NCBI GenBank assembly: GCA_949317995.1 | Contig: OX439044.1 | Coordinates: forward strand, 47,076,166 to 47,140,165 | Direction of reading: 5' to 3' | Source: Acholoe squamosa | Lineage: Eukaryota; Annelida; Polychaeta; Phyllodocida; Polynoidae | Length of the DNA: 64,000 nt | Part shown: piece by piece, positions 1 to 12,881 of the stretch | Numbering within the stretch: the stretch's first letter is position 1 | Layout of the letters: each line of letters opens with the position of its first letter | Notes under the pieces: model-generated | What the model saw: only the letters and a program-made list of their open reading frames with translations | What the model was told of the DNA's origin: nothing | Database searches by the model: none | Program-made: the position numbers and the translations under genes

Positions 1-149
1 CTGATGAATGGATTTTTCAAAATTCAAAAAGCTATGGACCTCCTTATATGCTATTATGACTTAGGGGGATTGTAACACATCAAAAGGTCTTGGTGTCCCC
101 CTTGTAAATCCAGGGAGAACTAAAACCGTATCCTTTTCCATATACGGAA

Positions 150-1590
150 GTCAGGGACTATTAGTGAGTAGTATATGGAAAATGGTATTAATGTCAGGGA
201 CTATTGGTGAGTAGTATATGGAAAAGGGTGTTAGTGTCAAGGAATGTAGGTGAGTAGTATATGGAAAAGGGTGTTAATGTCAGGGACTATTAGTGAGTAG
301 TATATGGAAAAGGGTGTTAATATCAGGGACTAGTAGTGAGTAGTATATGGAAAAGGGTGTTAATGTCAGGGACTATTAGTGAGTAGTATATGGAAAAGGG
401 TGTTAATATCAGGGACTATTAGTGAGTAGTATATGGAAAATGGTATTAATGTCAGGGACTATTGGTGAGTAGTATATGGAAAAGGGTGTTAGTGTCAAGG
501 AATGTAGGTGAGTAGTATATGGAAAAGGGTGTTAATATCAGGGACTATTAGTGAGGAGTATATGGAAAAGGGTGTTGGTTTAAGGGACTGTTGGTGAGTA
601 GTATATGGAAAAAGGTATTAATGTCAGGGACTATTGGTGAGTAGTATATGGAAAAGGGTGTTAGTGTCAAGGAATGTAGGTGAGTAGTATATAGAAAAGG
701 GTGTTAATGTCAGGGACTATTAGTGAGTAGTATATGGAAAAGGGTGTTAATATCAGGGACTATTAGTGAGTAGTATATGGAAAATGGTATTAATGTCAGG
801 GACTATTGGTGAGTAGTATATGGAAAAGGGTGTTAGTGTCAAGGAATGTAGGTGAGTAGTATATGGAAAAGGGTGTTAATGTCAGGGACTATTAGTGAGT
901 AGTATATGGAAAAGGGTGTTAATATCAGGGACTATTAGTGAGGAGTATATGGAAAAGGGTGTTGGTTTAAGGGACTGTTGGTGAGTAGTATATGGAAAAA
1001 GGTATTAATGTCAGGGACTATTGGTGAGTAGTATATGGAAAAGGCCGTAGTGTCAAGGAATGTAGGTGAGTAGTATATAGAAAAGGGTGTTAATGTCAGG
1101 GACTATTAGTGAGTAGTATATGGAAAAGGGTGTTAATGTCGGGACTATTAGTGAGTAGTATATGGAAAAGGGTGTTAATATCAGGGACTATTAGTGAGTA
1201 GTATATTATGGAAAAGGGTGTTAATATCAGGGACTATTAGTGAGGAGTATATGGAAAAGGGTGTTGGTTTAAGGGACTGTTGGTGAGTAGTATATGGAAA
1301 AAGGTATTAATGTCAGGGACTATTGGTGAGTAGTATATGGAAAAGGGTGTTAGTGTCAAGGAATGTAGGTGAGTAGTATATGGAAAAGGGTGTTAATGTC
1401 GGGACTATTAGTGAGGAGTATATGGAAAAGGGTGTTAATATCAGGGACTATTAGTGAGTAGTATATGGAAAAGGGTGTTAATATCAGGGACTATTAGTGA
1501 GTAGTATATGGAAAAGGGTGTTAATTTAAGGGACTAGTTGAGTACCAGTAGTATATGAAAAGGTGTTAGTGTCAGGGACTGTTGGTGAGT
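150..1590. repeat. 43-bp minisatellite with higher-order subtypes
   Basis: About 33 copies of a 43-bp unit containing GTGAGTAGTATATGGAAAAG, GGTGTTAATGTCAGGGACTA, TTA. Four subtypes recur: a GGTATTAATG...CTATTGG type, a GTGTCAAGGAATGTAGG type, a GTTGGTTTAAGGGACTG type and the majority type. The first always precedes the second (six times), and the third precedes that pair three times. At the left edge (131-143) CCTTTTCCATATA is the unit in reverse orientation. Confidence 0.95.
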
Positions 1591-2915
1591 AAAATCAAAG
1601 AGAAAAATATCACTTAATACACCACAATACCTCGCATCCTACCAATAAGACGCTACCCCCCCTTGGGGAGAAAACTAAAAATGTATTATCCTCGCCTATA
1701 AGGCACACTGCTAGCTTTTGTTCATGCTATGAGGTACACCATGGGTTTATTCTCATGTATAAGACGCACCTTATATATTGGGTATTACGGTAGTACAACA
1801 AAGTCAAGAGAGACCAAGAGTAGAACAAGAAGTATACAGTTCATGCCTGTGTGGTGTGGTTATTCAAAAGGTGTCGCCTGATCCTGACCTGCAGACAAAC
1901 CTCTGCCACTAACACTATTTGTAATACTAATGTTCTGTTTATACACGACCCTGCAGTCAACCATTGACATCTGCATACTGCAAGGTGAATTAGGGTAACT
2001 ACATAGGCAGGTCGGAACCAGTCGACATCCAGAAGGGTCATCCTAGGAAATAGTTTGTCACTAATGTTAATAATGACAGACACATTCTTGTCTCATATAC
2101 ATAGATGACAGATAAATTCTCAAACAAACTGCTTTTTTTTAAACAAGGTTTAAGGTTTCTAGCCATGGACTACAGGAAAATTCAAATTCTAATCTCCCTC
2201 CTACCCTCACAGAGGAGGAGCTGTAAGTATGAACAATGGTCGATTGTTATCTATCAATGAGCCATCTACCAACAAAAGAACCAACTCAAGAAGCTTCAAT
2301 AGGGAACCTATACTATTCTTGACCAACTTGCGAAGGATTAGGGGTGTTTTACAGTTGCATCTCAATGAAAGAAACCCCATTAGTGATTAGTAATAATAGA
2401 TGACGCTAATGGGAGTATTACAGAATATGACATAGAATGATACTGGTTGCAGACGGGCCTCCCGATTTGTATATGAGAATCTCTGAGTTTACAGGCATTA
2501 TTCTATCTTAGGGTGAATAGCTTTATTGGGGATAGACGGATTTGGGTCAGTTTGTAAGATTTATATCCTTTGTAGATAGGCGAAATATTGAAAAGGACGT
2601 GTACATTAACTTCCGCATCAAACACTGACAGTGAAGGATAGACTACAACAGATAACTGGGCTATTTTGGATCATTTTGGGAGGGAAATCATCTCCCAATC
2701 CTGGGTAAAGACTGATTCAAAAGTGCACAAATATGATCCCTGGAGCATCGTTTGATCTATACATATCTAAAACATCAAGCTAAAGATGTGAAAAGTTAAG
2801 CTACGTGAATGCTTCCTTGTGTGCTGTGCCAGAAATACTCTATGGTAGTCCCGAAACCCTGCTGTGAGAGAAAGCCACAACACAATCCTGCTGGTTCTTG
2901 GCAAGGTGTGCGATA
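1591..2915. other. Left-flank non-coding stretch
   Basis: Next to the minisatellite, 1640-1790 has CCTATAAGGCACAC and GTATAAGACGCACC words like those of hAT-type elements with TATAAGGCGCAC motifs. The rest shows no gene, splice-paired block or repeat that I recognise. If exon 14 is not terminal, any further receptor exons lie here unrecognised or beyond the window. Confidence 0.45.
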
Positions 2916-3263
2916 CTAAAAAGGCCTACCTGGGGGCATGCTATGAATAAAGGCGACACAATTTATGACAGGGAGACACGATGAAGGCATACTACCTGTA
3001 GACATGACCTATGGTAGGGAGACACTATAAGGACCTACATGGGTGTTGGCTTGTGGTGGGGGAAAAGACGATGGTGGACGACAGGGCATCAATCCTACAA
3101 ATGTATACGATATTGGCCAACCCCACACAAATGTGAATTCACCACTGTACGTATCATTTTAGGTCAGGAGCTAACATTTGACTGAATTTAGCATCTGAAT
3201 AAATGTCATTACCAAGCATGCGACATATAGTATAAAGGCCCACCTGTGGACATACGGGATGGA
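2916..3263 (-). repeat. Degenerate repeats overlapping the end of receptor exon 14
   Basis: On the minus strand, words like TGTCCACAGGTGGGCCTTTA (exon 14 and its donor) recur downstream as ATGTCTACAGGTAGTATGCC (about 2987-3007) and GCCCCCAGGTAGGCCTTTTT (about 2920-2940). Each copy keeps a CAG|GT donor-like core. It appears that the exon-end and donor sequence was duplicated downstream. Confidence 0.6.
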
Positions 3264-3397
3264 GACATTTGGTTGTCAGTATTAGCAGCTGCCCTTAGGG
3301 CCCCTACAGCCCGGTGAGCAGGTGACCGAGTGACTCCATCCACCACCAGTCCGTCCTCACCTAGTTGTTGGAGCAGCTCGGAGATCTTGTGGTTTTT
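3244..3397 (-). CDS. GABBR2: GABA-B receptor subunit 2-like, visible exon 14 (coiled-coil end and tail)
   Basis: A phase-0 acceptor (CTTCTCTTCCTCAG) opens KNHKISELLQQLGEDGLVVD, then a tail rich in serine, arginine and alanine ending NQMSPSRMST. Joined to exon 13 it extends the heptads (DLEL-KNHKISELLQQL). A donor ACAG|GTGGGC ends it at 3244 in phase 1. If that donor is not used, the frame runs on to a TAA at 3209-3211 and this is the last coding exon, with the C-terminus GGPLYYMSHAW. The upstream intron is 9.3 kb. No poly(A) signal decides between the two, and vertebrate tails are much longer, so exons left of the window are possible. Confidence 0.75.
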
Positions 3398-4553
3398 CTG
3401 AGGAAGAGAAGTGAAAATCATTAATGATAAAGGTCTTAATATTGAGGCAGATCTTGGTTTCGAATAACTATGCACGTCACATTGACAAACATTCCTAGGT
3501 CATCTAGCATACCGAATGAATTAATCACGAATCCTGTTTTGGACAGTCATTTAGACATGTATCCTTATCAACACTCGGATTTGGAATTGTACTGGTTGCT
3601 CAAGCAACAGACACCATAGCTTTACCAGCAGAGAGGAAAGAGAAGAATATTCCATTTTGAGAATCCCTGATTGTCGGAGACCGGTAGATCCTCACTCTAA
3701 AGGCTCCCATAATATCCCAGATATAAATCTTATAAATAAAAACAATATATATGTCAACTCATCATCCTGCATAAGAAGTATTTCTTATGATTCATACCGA
3801 CTAGGGACGTCAGAGGAGGGTGACAACAGAAACTGACAGGGGAAGTTATTTTCAGGGCTATTATATTTGCCCCATGGGTATGAAGGCTTTCTCTTATCTT
3901 ACCTGTAGCCTTCTAAGAGGACGCAGGGACTAATATGATACAGAACAATGGACCATCACGTTACAGTAATTATGAATGGCGGCTTCAGTCAAATGGGATC
4001 TACACCTAAATCTACGTTATAAATTCTAATTGACTCTCTTTTCGTCATGTCATTAGTCTTACTCCAATCCTAAACTACATTTGACCTACAATTCCGTCTG
4101 CCATGATGCCTTTGCCCGTCATGCCTCTGTTTTACCCATTTATATTCATTTCTATTGCTCTGCCTCTCCTCTCCCTTTACTCCCTTCAACCTCCCTCACT
4201 ATTCCTCACCCTTCCTTCTCTCCCTGCGAGGATTTGCTTTATTTTGCTAGGCATATAGGTGACTATTCCTGCAAATGGGACTTCCTTATCATAGAGCTAT
4301 CCCAATTGCCTTGCTGTAGGGATAAGATTCTGCAAATGGATTTGTGTTAACCTTTTATTTGCCTACATAACACACCACAAACGGCATGATGGCCCTTCAG
4401 TTTAGTTTAAAAACACACACTCGGAAAACAACAGAAATATTAAGAAAGGTCTTGTTGGTTCAACAGGGAGGCAGTAGTGGAAAGGCTAAGGCAGTAACGA
4501 CAATACAGGGCACACACAGCCAGTCTGTCTTAATATGAAATGGCCACCATTAG

Positions 4554-5402
4554 CAGTGGCGGATCCAGGATTCTCTAGATTTGTATTAATCTTCTGATCA
4601 TTGAAAGGATGGGGGTTTGGGGGCTTAGCCCCCAAGAGAAAGTTGAAATCTAAGAGTTGAAATGGTGCAATCTGAGGCATTTTGGCACTATATATAGATT
4701 GGTATCACCCTACTCCCCTAAAGAAATCAAGGGCTCTGGAACCATTTGAAGTTTGAAGAAAAAGGTTGGGGGAAAGAGAATGGGGGAGAGGATAACAGTG
4801 TGTCACCTGAAGAGGGAAAAGGGTAATTTCTTTGGTGTATAATGATCTGTACTGGAATATGAAGTGCTGGCTGGGTATATTGTTATGACGATGGAAGTAG
4901 TGGGGTATGGGGGAACCCCAGGAGAATTTTTGAAAAATGCCAGGACAAAAGGTGCATTCTGGTGCTTTTTAAAAATAGATGACACATTTTCTAGGCCCTG
5001 ATAAGATTTTGTTTTGAGGGCAAGACCTCCCCTGATATGTGATCCTAGGGCCTAAGTGATAAAACATGTTGAGGGGGGATGGGGGAGGTATGAACCTAAA
5101 AGACTGAAATCTAGTGACCAAATGGTGCATTCTGAAGCAAATTTGCACAAATTCTTCTGTCTGTCACCCCAGATCATCCAATGTCCATCATACATGTACT
5201 TAGCCCTTAGGATCAATGATCATACATATGCAACTAATCACCCAGGTTAAGCCTGTAGATACCATCAATTTGGTCTGTACATGGAACCCTGCCTCCCTCT
5301 CCTTTCCTTTCCCCCTCTCTCTTCTCTTCCTCCTTTTTTTTTTTTTTTTTTTTTTGGGGGGGGGCCAAGGCCCGTTCGGCCCCCCCCCTGTATCCGCCAC
5401 TG
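4554..5402. mobile_element. hAT-like non-autonomous element, CAGTGGCGGATCCAGG ends
   Basis: Left end CAGTGGCGGATCCAGG, right end CCTGTATCCGCCACTG. ATTAG is duplicated on both sides (4549-4553 and 5403-5407). A related segment near 9626 has the uninterrupted CCATTAGGGC, so both ends and the 5-bp target duplication are confirmed by an empty site. The right end carries a T tract and a G/C palindrome. No transposase frame is present. Confidence 0.85.
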
Positions 5403-5575
5403 ATTAGGGACTGGCTGTCAACTGGGATAGCCCAGGAGAAGCAATCATACATGCCCCAGCAGCAGGCAGGTCGGTTCATGCTAGAGCCTTTGCAGATACA
5501 TTGCACAATGGTCTTAACCAAGTATAATAGCCAACACATCCTGACACGCCTTTCATGCCACTTCCTAGTATCACT

Positions 5576-6132
5576 GGAGGGTGTTGCTCCTATTGTAAAA
5601 AGAGCTGTGAGTATGTGCCCTCTTTTCTAAACAAGTCGTGCACTACTTCACCAAAGTACTTGCACTCACCACATCAGTCTGAAAAGTCACCTGCCTTGTT
5701 TAAAACAGAGAGAGCTGCACTATCAGGTATCTACTCATGTCACACACTCTATAGTATATTATACTGACTGACTTCTCCCAACTCGGGCTTCCCTAGCCCA
5801 CTTAAAAGGGTCTATATCTCCTCTTTCCTATACCCTCGGATGTGTGTGGTGCACATATGCGTGGGTACTGACACATTCCTCTGTGAAATTGTGTAATGTT
5901 GTTCTCGCCATGAATATGACCTTAGCTGTCGAAATGGCGTTATAAACATCTATTACTCACTCACTCATTTCTCCTAACTAGGTACCTACTCAAATCCCCC
6001 TTTTTTAGCACCATACTCGAATGACCACTTGTGAGCAACAAAAGGGACAAGTTCTAGCTACATGAAAAGAAAGGACTGGAAATGAGGGCATCTTTAGCCA
6101 GCTCTTCCTTTACTATAGGAGCAACACCCTCC
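5576..6132. mobile_element. MITE with ~30-bp GGAGGGTGTTGCTCC inverted ends, copy 1
   Basis: Ends GGAGGGTGTTGCTCCTATTG and its near complement ending AGGAGCAACACCCTCC. The inside matches 33123-33484 except for an extra retroposed block at 5784-5968. The target duplication is unclear. Confidence 0.85.
5784..5968 (+). mobile_element. Truncated retroposon nested in the MITE
   Basis: An insert of 185 bases ending GGCGTTATAAACATCTATTA and an ACTC-repeat tail, the tail type of many LINE- and SINE-like elements. Target duplications TTCTCCCAACT (5773-5783) and TTCTCCTAACT (5969-5979) flank it. The sister MITE at 33123-33484 has a single TTCTCCCAACT at this point. No clear tRNA head is seen, so it may be a 5'-truncated LINE end. 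Confidence 0.8.
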
Positions 6133-9100
6133 TGATCTCATTATCATTGCAGAGGTAAGGGGATTGGGAGGAACTGTGCTTCTCGTCAACTCCTGGCATC
6201 CCTAATATTTGAAAAATGGGATATTTCCTGCATAAACATACCATACATGATCGGGAGGCTATTTCTTAAGGCTTTGTGACTGCACACAGCCACTACGATT
6301 TAAAACCCCAAAACTCAGTGCCAATAATCTCATGTAGTCACTAAATTAAGGGTCCTCACTACGACTTGAAGGCGAGCAGTCGTAGTGTGTTAAGAAATGA
6401 CCTCCAGAAATGCTATTCACCCATGCTATTCACCCATTGTTCCGATAAAATTCTGGGAGCCTCTGTCAAAGGAAATTATAGAATTATGGATCACATATTT
6501 GTCTACCTTTCCCACACAGAAAACCTGTATGTGCAAAAACTAATCAGTACTGATCACTTTAGGGTGCTCAAAATGACGCAGACTGGGGAGAGTTACCTTT
6601 TCATCCTTTGGGTAATCATAAGTGATTACTAAATCTAATCATTTCGATTATTTTTTTTCCACACATTTAGACAAAACATTGGGTCACACATATGATGATA
6701 TTTGGTAATCATTTTGATGACTTTACATATTTTGATGTTATGATATCACTCACAAAATGATTTGAGAATGGTATTGACCCCACCCATCCCCCTTCCCTTC
6801 ATCATTAGGGCTGTATTTGGAGTCACCTCCTTGGAAATAAACCCATACAGGCATAGGTTAGATGGACTGTGTTTTACCTGTATTAACATCAATCCTCATA
6901 CTTCCTGATATCATTTCTGATACTAAAGAGGTATCCATGCTCCTATCTATATATTCTACCTTTTATCTGACTTTACAGTATTATCTTTTCATCAGGTTTA
7001 AATTTTACATTAATTCTTAGTTGTATAAGTGTGTGATAACGTGTCGCTGCCTATTATCAGTGCAGCTATAGGCCAGTACATGTCCTTAAGTGAACATGGC
7101 ATTACATAATTGTATAGTGGGTCCCACTGTTGGCAGAAATAGTATAATCACAATGATGACCTTTGTTCATAATTTGGGAAAGATTACCTGAACTCATCTG
7201 TAATGATTCACTGGCTTAGGTTTTCAGTGCATGAGGAGACAGTGAGGGCAGCACTGGGGCATCTGGAGGTTCCCACCAGGGCATGAAGCCTGGCATGGGG
7301 ATGGCATGGGGATGGGGAGGGCTGGTGGGAGGGTCTCACGACACTGTGTCACCTGGGAGACCCAAAGGGAAGTCGGGAGGAGGAGAAAAAGAGGAAGTAG
7401 TACATTGTACTATTTGTCTGGCATAATGTCTGCCCCTTCCTTTCTGTGCATTGTCGTGTACTGTGTAATGTTTTTGCAGTCAATATTTGTGGTCCCACGT
7501 CTTTCTTCAGATATGGATCGTGAAAGGGGTAGGTTGCACGTAGGTTGGAGATTCATTTCATTGATGCCCACCTTCTGATGAAGAGCAATAAGCCTTAGTC
7601 TGGAGAGAACAACACTGTTATCTGATTTCTTCATCCTGGTTGTATTGAATATACACAAGGGTCATTTTACCAGGGGTAGACATTCACTAATCAATACAAC
7701 AGACGGGCAGTGAGGATAATTTTATTTATCACAAAATTGTTGTCCAAATTTGAACTCGCTCGTTACGGTCCAGTAATAGAAGTATCATAGGAAATGTTGG
7801 CCTTCTTGTCCAGTAGCATGTATGATGTCTTACTTAAGTTCATCATTGATCATTATTCATAGAGCGTATTTGTTATTTGCTACAGCTCGTCCTTGACACA
7901 GACATCTCTGAGGAATGGCAAAACAACCTAACATGGAAGTAACATCTGAGTTATTTCACATGGCATTAGTATTAGACCCTTGGATATACACATACTGTCT
8001 GTTACCTGTAGACTTTGGCAACAGTCTTCATAATGACTCAGTAAGCTTTATAGGCTCACTATCACCTACCCTCGTGTCCCATACAGCTTTTGGCCATATA
8101 TTTTGGCTCCTATTTCTGCCTGTCTGTCTGTCTGCCCCTGTGTATTTAGCAATGTACTGCCATCACAGAAAATATGTTGGACCCTGCAAGTAGTGTCGGC
8201 TTCTTATAGTTATTACAATTAAGATGCCTGGAGGCAATGGTGATTGGAATGTGATAGTTACACGTATTTAACCTTTAGTGACCAACCACCTTGGCATAAA
8301 TACCTGTTGTAGTCATCTACTGCATTTGGCTGGTGGATACAGCATTTACCACACAATATATTCAGTTACACACACACACACATTTATAAATGCTACCAAC
8401 AGGTTAATGTGAGGTAGCTTTTCTGTAGAAGACCCAATGCGCCTACCCCTCAAGTATGGGGTCATTTGATCCTCCTCAAAGCCTAACACATAATCAGCTT
8501 ACCCTCCAAACAGCAATAGCTGCTAAAGAATTTAGATTTATCTGTTGATTATGGCAAAGTATTTACAACAGTTATATTAACATGTATAAGCAGCGCACCT
8601 GTATGTATACTGTATCCCCCACCTATCCTTCCTTTCATGATGCCTAAGTCCCATCTCCCAGCTATATACACTCAAGTCATTTTTCATAATAAAATGGAGA
8701 GAAAGTCCTGATGATGGTGATGATAATGATGATGGATATATAATAACGATGGCCAAATTTAACTAAATGTCTGAATGCCTAGCTACATAGTCCTGACAAG
8801 CAATGGTGCCATAAAGGTCTTTTTCCCTATCAGCCATGATAGCGAGGCGGTCCATTTTCCTATAGACTCCTTACCCTTTAAAGGTATGTAATGGTGAATT
8901 TAAGGACATATCTGTACATCATTATGTACACGGATGGTCGTGTCAGCTGTCGCCACAAGCCATTTCTCCCTTTCAGCCTTGGCGAGCACCCTTTATTCAT
9001 TTAAACATATTCCCTAATTGTTTCCTCTACAAGGAAAAATGGAAAAGCAAATTGACTGTCACGCTAAATCTGTGTTGGTGATGGATAGTAATATCCCTTT

Positions 9101-9179
9101 TATAACACAGTTAACTCCCCACACTATGAATGTCCCCCAGTGCTCCACAGCAATAGAACAATAAGAATAATGTAAGTCT

Positions 9180-9690
9180 TTTTACTTGTGAGCCAATTAC
9201 TCCTGCAAATGAGGTTTTCTTTTCATAGAGGTATCCACAATACTTCATTGTCGGGATGAAATTCCCACAATGTGATTTGCGCTTATTTTTCCATGTTAAC
9301 GAGAATAAATCTGTTACTGTTTGAGGCGGGGCGTGTAGCGATAAATGGGTTTTTATAGTACTGTGCAATATAATGGGATAGGGTAGATTAACCAATGGCA
9401 TGTCTACATATTAGACGATGTGATTGCAAATGGCGGGACCATCATGTGCAATGCATGAGTGCCCTGCAGTTTAGGCACCAGGGGACAGCAAAGGTTAGGC
9501 GGAAGAAGTATAAAGACAATGCAATGGCACCATCAATATTTCACGTTAGTGTTTGAGGGAGGCAGTAAGAGAAAGACAAAAACAGAACACAGACATCTAG
9601 TCTGTCCTAATGGGAAATGGCTGCCATTAGGGCCGACTGTCAGCACAAATCCCCGGTAGAGGCAATCATAAATGCCCTAACAGCAGAGTA
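9180..9690. repeat. Diverged duplicate of 4210-4553 plus 5403-5470
   Basis: Shared words in the same order include CTCCTGCAAATG, CAGTTTAG, GAGGCAGTA, TAGTCTGTCCTAATGGGAAA and GGCAATCATAAATGCCC. It is an old duplication or dispersed family. It supplies the empty site for the element at 4554-5402. Confidence 0.6.
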
Positions 9691-12600
9691 AATTGTTCTG
9701 AAGAACCCTAGCAGTATGGCATCCCCAACTTACTGTTCACAACTATCAAGCCATGAAAGTAGAAGTAATAAATAGAAGGTATATAAATATGTAATTTTAA
9801 ATCAATGTCAATGTATTACCTCTATAGAGACTAAAAGGAATATTTCCTAAGATTCAGACCAGATTTTGAAACAGTGAAGTGACTCGAGCTGCTTATGCTG
9901 CTGAATACTGAATATAAGTGTGTTACAAAAAAGTCAGCTGAAGATAGGATTCCACAGACACTAGATACACATCAAAGATGACAAAAAAAGCAATATAATA
10001 GCAATCTGATTATTTGATATTGCCTATAGGAAGTGTGAAATACAATGAGCAGCTGGTTCACTTTGATACACTGCAGGGTCAGGTGAAGGACAAAAAGTCA
10101 GTTTTGACTATCAGTAGCGCCTTACAGTAACACACCCACAGGGTCGGAGGGAAGAAAGCCCGTGGAACTCCTTGTTTTAATGTCTCTGTAATTGCTTCTA
10201 AGTAAACCCTATCTGACTTCACTAATCCAATTTTCACTGTTGATAAAACGTTTGCACTTCATGTAAGATTCAGGGGAACAGGAAGTTGGTTCTGCATGCT
10301 TAAGCCCAATTACCCATTTCTACCACACAGAAAAATATCCAAATTAGTAAATACTTATTTAACTGAGATAAAACCACTGGTCAGGCAAAATACTCAACAT
10401 GTTAGTAATATTTTACTAACGTGTTAGTTGTATTCACTAACCTATTCAGGTAAGTTGCCTTAATTTAGCCAAGAGAGAAAGGTGGTCTTTTTGTCTAAGG
10501 GGTTAGCAGTTTTATCTAAGGGTTAGTAGATTTCTTCACACCAGATGGCAGTGTGGTTTGCATGAGGACCTTTGTGGGAAGTGCCTATCATGGAAGACCT
10601 ACAAATGAGAAATTAATGGCACTTCTAATGACTATTGACACGATAACGCCTTCACCATTCAACCAGCCTATAGGTTTATTATGTTATTGATGGAGAAAGG
10701 AAGAAGAATGGAAACACCTTTTCTCTGGAAATTCAATTTTCTCATATATCCACATCTATGGCCCTATGAGTCAAACCCAGAACAACTAGGTTCAGGGGTT
10801 GCAAATGAAAATGATATGAGGCATTAAACTTGCTTCTCATATGGAGAGGCTCTGTTCTGGGTGTCTTAATCCATGTGGAGTTTACACCTATCATTTGAAT
10901 CAAAATAAAAGAATGGGAATTATGGGTATTGAAATAGTCCATGTAGTTAGTGAAAAAGTCTAAGGCAAGTTAGGAAGAATGCCCAACTTGCCTGATTTCT
11001 CCTAAGAATTAGGCGGAAACTCCCAAGAAAACTTCAGTGGTTTGGCGACATGCAAACTCCCAACTTGCCTTAGCAATTCCAACAAATATTAGGCGAACAG
11101 CCTTAGATATTTAGAATTCTTTTTGTTTGCAGGTGTTTGCATTAGGGGGATGATGGCTTTAACATTAAGATAGTTTTCAAGGACTTCCAAATTAAATTGC
11201 CTTTTTGTATTGAATCTCATCATTCGCCCGTATTACGTGGGTAAATTCTAAATTTGGCTGCTAGCGATTCCTCCTAAGCACAGAGAAAATACAAAATGAT
11301 AGATTACTACTGCTAGCCTATCTAGGAATCACTGTTGATGTGTGGAGCTCAGAGTTACCATAAATAGAAACCTCTCTGGTACCCTTGCTTTCCTTTGATT
11401 CAGAGCAAAAAGCAATTCTTCTGTTATTAAAGTATGATAAGATGGGCTAGGGTGACTTATATATTTATGAGATACCCAAAACCCCTCAAATGCCACATTT
11501 ATCAGAATGCAATTCTGCCAGCAAAATACAGTTCACAGCATGTATTGATTAGTAGGTTTGACTTTTTTTAAGTTGAAAAGGAAAAAATCCTTTTAGATTC
11601 AGACAGCAAAGGTTGCAAATGGAAATGCTGATAGATGAAAAATGTATTAATCAAAAAGGTATAAGTAGGCCTGTGTTCATTTTAATTAGAAATCATAAGC
11701 ATGTTGGTTAGTCTTCAGCAATAGGAACCTGTTACCTTTATCATAATATTTATTAGGATTTTTCAACGGAGACACAGCTTTATGCTTTTCGCGAGGCACT
11801 TGCACATTTCAACAATCTTTATTTGCTCATAGGAGGAGATAAGGACTTGAGTGGTTGCCATGGGGACTGATGCATGATACGGTCAATAGGGGGCAGCACC
11901 AGACTTTGTTCCACCCACAGAGGGCGGCACGAGGTAATGAGTAAATCATAGCAGCATGGACCACTCCCATAACTATCCAATAAACTCACCCATAAAATAC
12001 CCAGTGTTAACAGACTCAGATGGAAAAAACATTCAGACCGAATCAATCTTTTACCTTGCCATGCAAGTCAAGGGGTTGGGGAAATGTAATTTTCAGCTGG
12101 ATAAAAAGTATGAGTCACGGGAATTGCTTGAAATGTAATGTTACGGTTCAAAGTAGATCACGAGTAAATGGGAGCTATGAAGCATGCATGTCAGGGTTGT
12201 CTGCCATTTAGTTTATTCATTTTAAACGATGACCCGATTTGCGTGTTTCTCATGGCTTGGGATAATGCAGTTCAACAAGAGTAACAGTAACAGCGATTTG
12301 CAGTCTGCTTTCAAAAATGGGAATTACATGTAGCATAATGATTGTTGTAGAATATACCAGAGACAGTATTTCCTTATGGCCATGCTTGACAAGAAGACAA
12401 TTGTGTAAACGCTTAAGCAACATTGACTACTCAAGGGTGTAGATTTGCAATTCCTAGTAGTATAAGAAAACCAGAAATTTGCAGAATAAGATAATTTTGG
12501 CATTGAGAAACACGGATACATTCATGCTAATCGACACTGATAAAATCCCTTTCAGAGGTGCACACCATGAGGATGTATAAGTGTTTTCAACATAGAACTC

Positions 12601-12725
12601 TAGGGATCCCTATTTTAAGAAGGTGCCAGTGGTACTGGTAGAGGAGGAGGCTTGAAGGGGTAATTCAGAAAGAGCCCTGAGGGTTTACCAAAGGAAGCCA
12701 TGCGGAGAGACACAGAAGCTCTTAC

Positions 12726-12881
12726 CAACTCCAAGTCCTTCTTGAACTTGTAGTTTTCCTCCGCCAGGTGACGCAGTTTAGAGGTCATGGAGGCCATCAT
12801 GGACTCCCTCTTAGTGCTCTTTTTCAATGTTGCTCTCATCCTTTTATCGTCCCCTTTAGGACACCGTCTTAATTCTACACA
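12726..12881 (-). CDS. GABBR2: GABA-B receptor subunit 2-like, visible exon 13 (start of cytoplasmic coiled coil)
   Basis: A 156-base, phase 0-0 exon with acceptor TATCCTTGCAG and donor GTAAGA. It encodes 52 residues, CVELRRCPKGDDKRMRATLK, then KSTKRESMMASMTSKLRHLA and EENYKFKKDLEL. It follows VFVPK directly, as the tail of subunit 2 does. The second half has heptad spacing (M, L, L, N, F, L), fitting the coiled coil through which subunits 1 and 2 pair and mask the ER-retention signal of subunit 1. Sequence identity to vertebrates is low here, as expected for the tail, so the assignment rests on position, phase and heptads. Confidence 0.9.

Larger units (their letters stand above)
3398..12725. 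other. Receptor intron 13 (9.3 kb): contents
   Basis: The mobile elements and duplications listed separately lie between 4210 and 9690. In 3398-4200, 6133-9180 and 9690-12725 I see only A/T-rich intronic sequence. Short items are a GGCAAGTT...AACTTGCC stem at about 10961-10992 and an inverted ACTAAC/GTTAGT pair near 10425. No exon-like blocks with paired splice sites and protein similarity were found. Confidence 0.6.
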
